From Nansenia antarctica (taxonomy: Eukaryota; Chordata; Actinopteri; Argentiniformes; Microstomatidae), in assembly GCA_963989245.1 (NCBI GenBank), contig OZ022342.1, forward strand, positions 18,269,457-18,333,456: a stretch of DNA of 64,000 nucleotides, read 5' to 3'. Positions 35,401 through 46,669 of the stretch are shown here, piece after piece; position 1 is the stretch's first letter, and every line of letters begins with the position of its first letter. The translations under genes and the position numbers were made by a program. The notes under the pieces were generated by a model, which saw only the letters and a program-made list of their open reading frames with translations, did not search any database and was not told the DNA's origin.

Positions 35401-35549
35401 TAGTTGTGGTCCTGCCAGGTGGCCAAAAGACAATCTTGGCAGAAGGTGTGGCCGCATGGGATGGTCACCGGATAGTCGAACGGAGAGAGGCAGACGCTAC
35501 AAGTCAATTCTTCCTCGAGACTCATGAGAGAAGGAATATCCTCCGCCAT
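32458..35549 (-). CDS. RING-HECT E3 ubiquitin ligase, unit 5
   Basis: Exons 35549-35217, 35098-34770, 34502-34192, 33628-33447, 33368-33196, 33068-32854 and 32693-32458. Intact, with the units 1-6 protein type. Confidence 0.84.
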
Positions 35550-35666
35550 GACCAAACACACAGACAGCTGACCCGTGCGTCACTGGAGGGAGAAACGAAA
35601 CGTAAGGTTATCTCTATCCGCTTGTTAATACTTTTTCTGTAACCAGATAACAGCAACGTCGAAGAT

Positions 35667-35672
<6 letters not shown>

Positions 35673-35723
<51 letters not shown>
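35673..35723. repeat. (TA)n microsatellite, unit 5, 51 bp
   Basis: Same intron position. Confidence 0.95.
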
Positions 35724-35724
<1 letters not shown>

Positions 35725-36209
35725 CTAAACCTCTTTTCAGTCCCACTAATCATATACACAAAAAGAGCAGTCCTATGGTTTTGCCAGGTGCAATTATAGC
35801 CACGATAACATGTAAATCGTCTAAAAACGCCACAAGTCATGCATCACAAAGTGCACCCGGAAACAAAGACCTCTCCAATTGGGTATCTTTCTCCGATTAA
35901 ATACCGTTCCAATACAAATGAAAATCGACAGGCTTACCCTTGTTCGTGTAGTACGTAGACAGCGTGCTAAGGCCCTGATCATCCAGCCTTGTACTTCCTC
36001 AACTTTTCGTAATAAAAGTCTGTATTTATACAAACAGGTACCTTCAGGTAAGGGGTCCGCCCTCAGGTGAGGTTTAGACCAATCATGAGCAATAGAGATG
36101 CTCCGATCTGATCGGCGCCGATCGATATCGGCTGATATGCCCTTGATCGGTTTTGATCGGAGTTCTCAAAACGGACGATCAAACACGGACGATCAGTTTA
36201 CATAGAGAA

Positions 36210-36725
36210 ATGGCGTCGCCAGTCTGGCAATATTACACAGTGTCGGAAAGAGACAACAAATATGCAGTTTGTAATGTCTGCTCAGAAGAAATACCTCGCG
36301 GAGGAACGCACGCAAGGTCTTTCAATACCACGAATATCATATGGCATTTGAAGGCTTGTCACACCAAGGAATTTAACGAGTTTGATCAATTGGCGAGCGC
36401 TAAGGCCAGAGAGAAAGAGTCGTCGAAAGAACGTTCGACGCCACTCACTCAGCTAACTGTTACAGAGACATTGAAACAACAGCAACCATACGGCAATGAC
36501 AACAAGAAACGAAAGGAAATACATGCGAAAGTAATGGAATTCATATGCCTTGATCAGCAGCCCCTGTCTGTTGTGGAAGACGCCGGGTTCAAGCGCCTTG
36601 TTTCCTGCCTGGATCCACGCTATACGCTGCCGGGGCGAAAATATTTCACTGATGTTTGCCTGCCGGAATTATATCAAACTGTCTACACGTACATCGGGAG
36701 CCTAGTGAAGGACAACATGACTTGA
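36210..36725 (+). CDS. BED zinc-finger protein, unit 5
   Basis: One amino-acid change, FDKLASAK to FDQLASAK, just after the finger, and one silent change (GGCAATGAC). Confidence 0.82.
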   Translation: MASPVWQYYTVSERDNKYAVCNVCSEEIPRGGTHARSFNTTNIIWHLKACHTKEFNEFDQLASAKAREKESSKERSTPLTQLTVTETLKQQQPYGNDNKKRKEIHAKVMEFICLDQQPLSVVEDAGFKRLVSCLDPRYTLPGRKYFTDVCLPELYQTVYTYIGSLVKDNMT

Positions 36726-37016
36726 AACTGACTGACTTGAAACAGTATTTTATATTTGGCTATAGCCTGTTTATGTTGCAGTTTAGTTTGGGTATGTTTA
36801 TTGTTCCTCAGGAAAGCTACAGTATAAGCTCCAAGTTCTCTAAGAGCCCCTAGTTCCTCTCATTCGAGTGGAATGTTGCACATTTGATGTGACAGTGTAC
36901 ATTTTATTTATTATGATTTTTATTTTCACATTTTATTTGTTTTTCCTGAAGTAAGCTACAGGTGGTTGTGAATTCAATAAAACAGATGGTTGTCAATTCA
37001 TGATACTTTCTAATTT

Positions 37017-37230
37017 AATTTTAATTTTGCCATTTAGCAGACGCTTTTATCCAAAGCGACTTACAATTACGAATTACAGGGACATTCCCCCTGGAGTAAC
37101 TGAGGGCTAAGTGCCTTACCCAAGGGCACACTAGTAGTGGTGTGGCTTCAGGCGGGATTTGAACTCACAACCTTCCGATCACAAGTCCAACTCACTATCC
37201 ACTAGACCACCACTACCCCGCTCTCATCTC
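37017..37230 (-). mobile_element. SINE, unit 5
   Basis: Copy of the SINE described in unit 1. Confidence 0.82.
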
Positions 37231-38176
37231 CTAATTTCATTTGAATACTTAATATACAATGTCAATGGTGTTAAGAATAATTAAAAACATAAATAATGCT
37301 ACACAATAAATAGAATGCTTCAATTGCCATTTTCGACGATGTGATCGGTGATCGGTGATATCGGATCGGCAGATCACTGATTCCAGTGATCGGTGATCAG
37401 TGATCGGCACCAAAAACCCTGATCGGAGCATCTCTAATGAGCAATGGGTGTGGACTTTGTACATTGATGAAGATGATTATGATGAAGGCTAGGGGGGAAG
37501 CGGCCCCCACTTTCTCCCATGGAGACAAAGGTGAAAACGCAACACAATGGCCACAACTGGTTCAGTCTGGTCTTAGAGTACTGGGTCTGGGGCAACACAA
37601 AGGTCATAAACTGCTCTAGATGGTAGGGCAATCAGGTCTTTGTAATCATGTAAATGTGTCTATTGTCTTACCCCATGTCAAGCTTCAAGTAGAGAAACTG
37701 GTTCTGTTGTGTGTGACAACAGGAAATCATCTTCTACAGTCTGCTGCAGACATTCAACCCAAGATGATGTTTGATTCTTAAATGTAGCTTATTACATATA
37801 ATAATTTTCTCTCACATATTCCAAAGAAATTCTTTGTATGTTTTGCTATGTGAGTTGGTTGATTGGTTGTGACTGGACAGCAAAATAAGCTGCATTAACT
37901 GTGCTCCCAGAGTGTAGAGGCCATCTAACATGCAGTGTGTTCAAAATGAGCAAGCATGGCACTCACTGAATCAGGATTCTATGAGACTAAAAGGTAAACA
38001 AAACTGTGTGTGCATACAGCCTGTTCTGTACTCCAATAAAGAAATAACAAAGAAACTGTTTACTGCTTAACTACTTTTATTACATTCAGCTGGGAATAAA
38101 ACATTGGCATAAGTACTGGACTTCAACTGACTCAATTTCAGCTAGAATACATTCAACGATTTGTTGGGGGGGGAAA

Positions 38177-38440
38177 TCATGAGGTATTGCATTTAGCGAG
38201 TTGAGGATGTTGAGTGTCCTCTACATACACCGGCCCAGTCACAATGTAAGTCAGATCCCCCCAGTTAATCACATCGCCTGGGCTGTAGTCTACATTATCT
38301 GTGAAGTGCTGAATCTCACAAGGAGACAGGACATAGTTCCACACATGCACATCAGTGATTAGTGGAACGGACCGGAGACATGTTTTTGAAGAAGTTCCGA
38401 AAAGCAGTTCTGAAGAGGTTGTGGAGTGAAGAGGCGACAT
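38177..38440 (-). pseudogene. Pentraxin C-terminal fragment, unit 6
   Basis: Same frame as the unit 2 copy. Confidence 0.73.
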
Positions 38441-38662
38441 AAAGGTACATATTATATTTCTTATTTATGTCTGCAGATAACATGTGCTGTATTTCAAACC
38501 GAAGGGCTCATTCTATGCCCTACACCCTACGAAGGGTTCGTAGAAGCGACGGAGGGTTATCAGCCTGGCTGGGGTTCCATACTATAATTGTGTTAGTATT
38601 AATGTTAATACTATAATTGTGTTAATATTAAATAATAAACCATATCAATGCCTGTCTTCCAG

Positions 38663-39407
38663 GCTGCCATGTTTTGTCCTTTCTGTGGCCAAGATCTGGG
38701 GACTGTTCAAGTCTTCTGTGTCTCATGTGGCAAAAATGTACAGTTTTTGGCAGCACCTGAAGGCAACAGTGAGTAGACATGATGATTGTATTTGAGTTTG
38801 TTTGCAGAATATGGGGTACAACACACCTTTGGGAATACTAATGCAATAGTTTTCAGTATGGAAGCCTACTTTCCTGAATGTAAGATTGAGGTCATGATTA
38901 GATTGTAGACTAATTTATTAGAAATGTTATATAATAATTGTATACAATTTCTCGATGCATATGATTAAACAGTTGGGTATAGGGAGTGTTTTTGAGTCCC
39001 ACTGCCATGGGGTAGAAACAGGTCTTATGGCCTGAACTTTTGGTCTTGATAGACCTCAACCTCTTACTAGCAGGGAAGGGGTTCAAACAAATGGTGTTCA
39101 GGGTCAGAGGGGTCTGCCATAATCTTTCCTGCACTTCACCTGGTACTCAAGGTGTATAAGTTAAGTCCTGAAGAGAAGGCAGATCAGATGATGTGCTGCA
39201 GCTTGTCCTAGCAGAAAATGTTGTCTTTATTATATTTTTCTTTCTTTTTGTTTATCAGGCTCAGCATCAGACAGCCCCACAGAAGAGGATCTGATTCGAA
39301 AGTACTTCCATGATGGCTACAGCTACAATGAAATGTTGGATTTCCTGGCAATGACTCACAATGTTAAAATGAGCCTCATTCTTTTCAAAGACACGTCAGA
39401 ACTCTAA
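38663..39407 (+). pseudogene. Zinc-ribbon remnant, unit 6
   Basis: ATG at 38669; as unit 2. Confidence 0.63.
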
Positions 39408-39569
39408 GAAGGAACAGAAACAGAAAACAGCGAAGGTATGCTCTTTAACATTGTTTTTATTAGTATAGAAGTCACTTCCCCTTGATGTTCAACCACAATG
39501 GTCATCTGACTAACTAACTAACTAACCAACTAACCATCAAACAGTGATGATGAGGAAAACGAATGGAGT

Positions 39570-42500
39570 TTACTGTAGTCCAAACCCTGGGGAATTTTGT
39601 ATCCCAAAGTCCATGTTGTTCCGAAACTCAGTGTAATTCATGGCCATCGGTATCTCTATTGTGTTGGCGCAGGTTCTGCTCATTGGGAAGCGTGATGTCC
39701 GCAGAAAAAGCAGTTTGGGTGGTGGCTGGATCCCAGAGGGAGGCAGTGCGTCGAGTCCTGTGGCGAACATGAGGATGTCCTGGAGGAAGATTCCTGTTTG
39801 TTTCTCTGAAAAAAGTAGATTTAGTTTAGTTGTAAAATATAATATTTCAATGGAACTGCCAGCAATAGAAGATGATATCAAGATGACATAATTAAAAGAT
39901 CTGGGGACTGTTCAGGTCTTCTGCAGGGTAGGGAGTGTGTTTATGATGAGATAATTAAAATAAACCTTCTGTGTCAAGAAGATAGTCTCTCCAGAATCCG
40001 AGTACACGGGTTTCTTCCTGTCGCCTTGTGCACCCTGCTTCACTGAGCTTAACCTCAAAGATGTCCTCCAATGTTTCAGCTGTTAGATGTTGAGCACTTG
40101 AGCACATAAAGACCCCGAAAACAGATGCATGCTGTTCCAAAGCATGAATTACATCTAGTGTTGCAAGTCCATCCTTGAATCTACAAAACATTAAGAGCAA
40201 TCATCACCTAACATGCTAACAGCAGCATCTTCAAGCAGTCCCACCAATCATACATCAATGTCAAATTTGTCAAAATGTACATTCTGCCAAAATAACTGTC
40301 ACCTTACCTTTGAATTGCGAAATGGTTGCGATATATGATGTACCACTGCATGAAATCCTGGATGATCTTCTTTTTGTCACCCACACAAACAGGGTACTGA
40401 AAGCAACCAGCAGTCTGCAACATGCTGGAATGTCTGTCAACTAGTACAACTAGTTCGTCCAGCGTAGCTGCGTTGGATATCTAGGGTAGACAACAATCAT
40501 CATAAACATAAAGAGAAAGTGACTAAATGAGCTTTGTTAATATACAGTACCAACCTACCTCAAGCAGGGAAGCTCTAATGGTGTCGTCCGTTACATCTTC
40601 AACCATGGCTACAGTGTCGGTGTTTGTTCCTGTGAGGTGCTCGTAGAGCATCTTGGACAGGAAGCGAGGACCTGGACCACCATGAACTATCGAGGTTGCA
40701 ATCATCCTTCCAGTGTCAAAGTACTCATCATCTCTTGCAGCTGTTGATCATTTTTGTTCAATTAGTACCACATTAACCAACATTATACAACAGTTAGTTC
40801 CGACTAACTAATTTGATTGGTCAAGAGGCATTCCATGAGTGCTGATATTCAGTTTTAACAGCACTGGGACTTTTTAAGTATATATATTTATATCACTCTG
40901 CTGCCCATAAATAGAATGTTCAGGTTACATCAATAGTCGGTATCAAAATATCACATTTCTATTATCAAAGAACACAATAAATGGAAACATACAGATAGTA
41001 GTAAAAGATACAAAGTAGCCTAGTCATAGTAGCCTATGTGCGTACCTACGACCAAACAGCAGCCGTGCTGACATACAGTATAACATCACTCCCTCTCGTG
41101 TGATATTGCCAAAGTAGCCACATTCTTAAATGTGTAAGAGATTCCATTTTCACTTGGAATAGCAGCTCCTGCATTTCCAGTGTGAAGCACAACTTGAACT
41201 TGCGGAAATGTAATGTGTAATTATTTATTTTGTAATAAGAGTTACATTCTGAACTAGAAAAACCGCATAGCTATCCGCCTGGCGGTGGCATAAACATGAT
41301 TACCTGCAATGTCAAACGTCAGAAATCTCCTGTCCTCTGGGCCATCAAAGATTCTTCGCGTTCTCAGGCTGTTCATTAGGAGGGTCAGGAACTCGCGCTT
41401 GGGACCACCAGTGTCCACTCCTTCCTCATATCGCCCCTCATCATCAGTAAACTTCACTATTATGTCATGAGATGGGTCATATGAAGCACGTTTGAAGCCG
41501 CGGACTGCTCCGTCCCACACATTGGCTCTGTTAATATTGAACCTGCTCCAAGATGTTTTTATTATCTTTGCTGAGAGTCCTGAAACAATGTCTGCAGCAG
41601 TCAAGTCCTCTGTGCTGTAAAAGAAGATGTGGTGTACTATGATTTCAAATAATAAAGCCACAAATAACACAAGTTATTAATTATTAGTAACTGGTATTAG
41701 TATCTGGTTTCTTTGAAAAACATTAGGTTTAAAACATACAATACCAGCACATTTGGCATAATATTATTGGTGCACACTGCCCGTAAACATTTGACAAAGA
41801 TGCAAGAAATAAATTGAAAATCCACACAATTCTGAGTAAACTAGCAAATGTGTAAAGGTTGCATCTGTCAACACAGCTTACCTGTAGAAGTTGTTCTGAC
41901 CCCGGGCACATTGCTCTTGTTCCTGGCAAATGTACATTGTTATTCTTTGGTAGGCCTTTCCAATGGCCTCCTTGTATTTCTCCACTGTGAAAGCGGTGTC
42001 TGTTCCTGGAATATTTCGAACTTCCTGACCATCGGGGTACAGCAAGACATAGGCAACATCTTTCATGTCCTCGATAAAATCGTTCTGCTTCTTTAAAGCA
42101 GCATCCAACAGTTGGTCAGATGACCATTGTGGTTGAACATCAAGGGAAAATGACTTCCCTCTCACAGGTTTAAAGAAGTCACCTGTCCTCCTCATAATGC
42201 CAACAAATATCTACAGAAAGAGAAGAAAATAGAAATTAATAAAAGTAAACAAATTGATACAATTTGTCTTTTGACAGTGTGAGCAACATATTTATTTATA
42301 CTAATAAAAACAATGTTAAAAAGCATACCTTCACTGTTTTCTGTTTCTGTTCCTTCTTAGAGTTCTGACGTGTCTTTGAAAAGAATGTCCTTCTCTCCCT
42401 CTCTTTCACTGCCCTAAATTTGGTTTTGAACGTTTCCACCACGGTGCTCAGGACCGTGTTCTTCTTCAGCTCCGGTCTGATGGGGAAGTGGGTCCGACAT

Positions 42501-42659
42501 TGAGGGCAGCTGTAGTTGTGGTCCTGCCAGGTGGCCAAAAGACAATCTTGGCAGAAGGTGTGGCCGCATGGGATGGTCACCGGATAGTCGAACGGAGAGG
42601 CAGACGCTACAAGTCAATTCTTCCTCGAGACTCATGAGAGAAGGAATATCCTCCGCCAT
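39570..42659 (-). pseudogene. RING-HECT gene, unit 6, RING frameshift
   Basis: Exons 42659-42329, 42210-41882, 41614-41304, 40740-40559, 40480-40308, 40180-39966 and 39805-39570. Near 42595 the sequence reads CGAACGGAGAGGCAG where other units have CGAACGGAGAGAGGCAG, a 2-bp loss. The frame shifts after residue 22, just past the first CxxC of the RING, so the full protein is lost. The other exons are unchanged, so the break is recent. A start at a downstream ATG (42580, reading MTIPCGHTFC) would give a HECT protein with half a RING. Confidence 0.88.
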
Positions 42660-42776
42660 GACCAAACACACAGACAGCTGACCCGTGCGTCACTGGAGGG
42701 AGAAACGAAACGTAAGGTTATCTCTATCCGCTTGTTAATACTTTTTCTGTAACCAGATAACAGCAACGTCGAAGAT

Positions 42777-42782
<6 letters not shown>

Positions 42783-42823
<41 letters not shown>
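42783..42823. repeat. (TA)n microsatellite, unit 6, 41 bp
   Basis: Same intron position. Confidence 0.95.
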
Positions 42824-42824
<1 letters not shown>

Positions 42825-43309
42825 CTAAACCTCTTTTCAGTCCCACTAATCATATACACAAAAAGAGCAGTCCTATGGTTTTGCCAGGTGCAATTATAGC
42901 CACGATAACATGTAAATCGTCTAAAAACGCCACAAGTCATGCATCACAAAGTGCACCCGGAAACAAAGACCTCTCAAATTGGGTATCTTTCTCCGATTAA
43001 ATACCGTTCCAATACAAATGAAAATCGACAGGCTTACCCTTGTTCGTGTAGTACGTAGACAGCGTGCTAAGGCCCTGATCATCCAGCCTTGTACTTCCTC
43101 AACTTTTCGTAATAAAAGTCTGTATTTATACAAACAGGTACCTTCAGGTAAGGGGTCCGCCCTCAGGTGAGGTTTAGACCAATCATGAGCAATAGAGATG
43201 CTCCGATCTGATCGGCGCCGATCGATATCGGCTGATATGCCCTTGATCGGTTTTGATCGGAGTTCTCAAAACGGACGATCAAACACGGACGATCAGTTTA
43301 CATAGAGAA

Positions 43310-43825
43310 ATGGCGTCGCCAGTCTGGCAATATTACACAGTGTCGGAAAGAGACAACAAATATGCAGTTTGTAATGTCTGCTCAGAAGAAATACCTCGCG
43401 GAGGAACGCACGCAAGGTCTTTCAATACCACGAATATCATATGGCATTTGAAGGCTTGTCACACCAAGGAATTTAACGAGTTTGATAAATTGGCGAGCGC
43501 TAAGGCCAGAGAGAAAGAGTCGTCGAAAGAACGTTCGACGCCACTCACTCAGCTAACTGTTACAGAGACATTGAAACAACAGCAACCATACGGCAACGAC
43601 AACAAGAAACGAAAGGAAATACATGCGAAAGTAATGGAATTCATATGCCTTGATCAGCAGCCCCTGTCTGTTGTGGAAGACGCCGGGTTCAAGCGCCTTG
43701 TTTCCTGCCTGGATCCACGCTATACGCTGCCGGGGCGAAAATATTTCACTGATGTTTGCCTGCCGGAATTATATCAAACTGTCTACACGTACATCGGGAG
43801 CCTAGTGAAGGACAACATGACTTGA
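43310..43825 (+). CDS. BED zinc-finger protein, unit 6
   Basis: Same product as unit 1. Confidence 0.82.
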   Translation: MASPVWQYYTVSERDNKYAVCNVCSEEIPRGGTHARSFNTTNIIWHLKACHTKEFNEFDKLASAKAREKESSKERSTPLTQLTVTETLKQQQPYGNDNKKRKEIHAKVMEFICLDQQPLSVVEDAGFKRLVSCLDPRYTLPGRKYFTDVCLPELYQTVYTYIGSLVKDNMT

Positions 43826-44116
43826 AACTGACTGACTTGAAACAGTATTTTATATTTGGCTATAGCCTGTTTATGTTGCAGTTTAGTTTGGGTATGTTTA
43901 TTGTTCCTCAGGAAAGCTACAGTATAAGCTCCAAGTTCTCTAAGAGCCCCTAGTTCCTCTCATTCGAGTGGAATGTTGCACATTTGATGTGACAGTGTAC
44001 ATTTTATTTATTATGATTTTTATTTTCACATTTTATTTGTTTTTCCTGAAGTAAGCTACAGGTGGTTGTGAATTCAATAAAACAGATGGTTGTCAATTCA
44101 TGATACTTTCTAATTT

Positions 44117-44330
44117 AATTTTAATTTAGCCATTTAGCAGACGCTTTTATCCAAAGCGACTTACAATTACGAATTACAGGGACATTCCCCCTGGAGTAAC
44201 TGAGGGCTAAGTGCCTTACCCAAGGGCACACTAGTAGTGGTGTGGCTTCAGGCGGGATTTGAACTCACAACCTTCCGATCACAAGTCCAACTCACTATCC
44301 ACTAGACCACCACTACCCCGCTCTCATCTC
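44117..44330 (-). mobile_element. SINE, unit 6
   Basis: Copy with one base change at its tail end. Confidence 0.82.
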
Positions 44331-45276
44331 CTAATTTCATTTGAATACTTAATATACAATGTCAATGGTGTTAAGAATAATTAAAAACATAAATAATGCT
44401 ACACAATAAATAGAATGCTTCAATTGCCATTTTCGACGATGTGATCGGTGATCGGTGATATCGGATCGGCAGATCACTGATTCCAGTGATCGGTGATCAG
44501 TGATCGGCACCAAAAACCCTGATCGGAGCATCTCTAATGAGCAATGGGTGTAGACTTTGTACATTGATGAAGATGATTATGATGAAGGCTAGGGGGGAAG
44601 CGGCCCCCACTTTCTCCCATGGAGACAAAGGTGAAAACGCAACACAATGGCCACAACTGGTTCAGTCTGGTCTTAGAGTACTGGGTCTGGGGCAACACAA
44701 AGGTCATAAACTGCTCTAGATGGTAGGGCAATCAGGTCTTTGTAATCATGTAAATGTGTCTATTGTCTTACCCCATGTCAAGCTTCAAGTAGAGAAACTG
44801 GTTCTGTTGTGTGTGACAACAGGAAATCATCTTCTACAGTCTGCTGCAGACATTCAACCCAAGATGATGTTTGATTCTTAAATGTAGCTTATTACATATA
44901 ATAATTTTCTCTCACATATTCCAAAGAAATTCTTTGTATGTTTTGCTATGTGAGTTGGTTGATTGGTTGTGACTGGACAGCAAAATAAGCTGCATTAACT
45001 GTGCTCCCAGAGTGTAGAGGCCATCTAACATGCAGTGTGTTCAAAATGAGCAAGCATGGCACTCACTGAATCAGGATTCTATGAGACTAAAAGGTAAACA
45101 AAACTGTGTGTGCATACAGCCTGTTCTGTACTCCAATAAAGAAATAACAAAGAAACTGTTTACTGCTTAACTACTTTTATTACATTCAGCTGGGAATAAA
45201 ACATTGGCATAAGTACTGGACTTCAACTGACTCAATTTCAGCTAGAATACATTCAACGATTTGTTGGGGGGGGAAA

Positions 45277-45540
45277 TCATGAGGTATTGCATTTAGCGAG
45301 TTGAGGATGTTGAGTGTCCTCTACATACACCGGCCCAGTCACAATGTAAGTCAGATCCCCCCAGTTAATCACATCGCCTGGGCTGTAGTCTACATTATCT
45401 GTGAAGTGCTGAATCTCACAAGGAGACAGGACATAGTTCCACACATGCACATCAGTGATTAGTGGAACGGACCGGAGACATGTTTTTGAAGAAGTTCCGA
45501 AAAGCAGTTCTGAAGAGGTTGTGGAGTGAAGAGGCGACAT
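45277..45540 (-). pseudogene. Pentraxin C-terminal fragment, unit 7
   Basis: Same frame as the unit 2 copy; upstream noncoding DNA has the units 7-10 variant ACTATAAATG. Confidence 0.73.
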
Positions 45541-45762
45541 AAAGGTACATATTATATTTCTTATTTATGTCTGCAGATAACATGTGCTGTATTTCAAACC
45601 GAAGGGCTCATTCTATGCCCTACACCCTACGAAGGGTTCGTAGAAGCGACGGAGGGTTATCAGCCTGGCTGGGGTTCCATACTATAAATGTGTTAGTATT
45701 AATGTTAATACTATAATTGTGTTAATATTAAATAATAAACCATATCAATGCCTGTCTTCCAG

Positions 45763-46507
45763 GCTGCCATGTTTTGTCCTTTCTGTGGCCAAGATCTGGG
45801 GACTGTTCAAGTCTTCTGTGTCTCATGTGGCAAAAATGTACAGTTTTTGGCAGCACCTGAAGGCAACAGTGAGTAGACATGATGATTGTATTTGAGTTTG
45901 TTTGCAGAATATGGGGTACAACACACCTTTGGGAATACTAATGCAATAGTTTTCAGTATGGAAGCCTACTTTCCTGAATGTAAGATTGAGGTCATGATTA
46001 GATTGTAGACTAATTTATTAGAAATGTTATATAATAATTGTATACAATTTCTCGATGCATATGATTAAACAGTTGGGTATAGGGAGTGTTTTTGAGTCCC
46101 ACTGCCATGGGGTAGAAACAGGTCTTATGGCCTGAACTTTTGGTCTTGATAGACCTCAACCTCTTACTAGCAGGGAAGGGGTTCAAACAAATGGTGTTCA
46201 GGGTCAGAGGGGTCTGCCATAATCTTTCCTGCACTTCACCTGGTACTCAAGGTGTATAAGTTAAGTCCTGAAGAGAAGGCAGATCAGATGATGTGCTGCA
46301 GCTTGTCCTAGCAGAAAATGTTGTCTTTATTATATTTTTCTTTCTTTTTGTTTATCAGGCTCAGCATCAGACAGCCCCACAGAAGAGGATCTGATTCGAA
46401 AGTACTTCCATGATGGCTACAGCTACAATGAAATGTTGGATTTCCTGGCAATGACTCACAATGTTAAAATGAGCCTCATTCTTTTCAAAGACACGTCAGA
46501 ACTCTAA
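45763..46507 (+). pseudogene. Zinc-ribbon remnant, unit 7
   Basis: ATG at 45769; as unit 2. The CTAA repeat downstream has the units 7-9 variant CTGACC. Confidence 0.63.
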
Positions 46508-46669
46508 GAAGGAACAGAAACAGAAAACAGCGAAGGTATGCTCTTTAACATTGTTTTTATTAGTATAGAAGTCACTTCCCCTTGATGTTCAACCACAATG
46601 GTCATCTGACTAACTAACTAACTGACCAACTAACCATCAAACAGTGATGATGAGGAAAACGAATGGAGT

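Larger units (their letters stand above)
36093..37436 (+). mobile_element. BED-finger hAT element, unit 5
   Basis: Copy of the unit 1 insertion with two base changes in the ORF. Confidence 0.95.
30941..38052. repeat. Tandem array unit 5 (7112 bp)
   Basis: Full unit with the BED-hAT; the BED protein has one private change (K to Q). Confidence 0.95.
43193..44536 (+). mobile_element. BED-finger hAT element, unit 6
   Basis: Copy of the unit 1 insertion; one base differs next to the SINE (TTTAGCC for TTTTGCC). Confidence 0.95.
38053..45152. repeat. Tandem array unit 6 (7100 bp)
   Basis: Last unit with the BED-hAT. The RING exon has a 2-bp deletion. It shares a base just right of the hAT (GGGTGTAGAC) with unit 1, whereas units 2-5 have GGGTGTGGAC. 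Confidence 0.95.
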
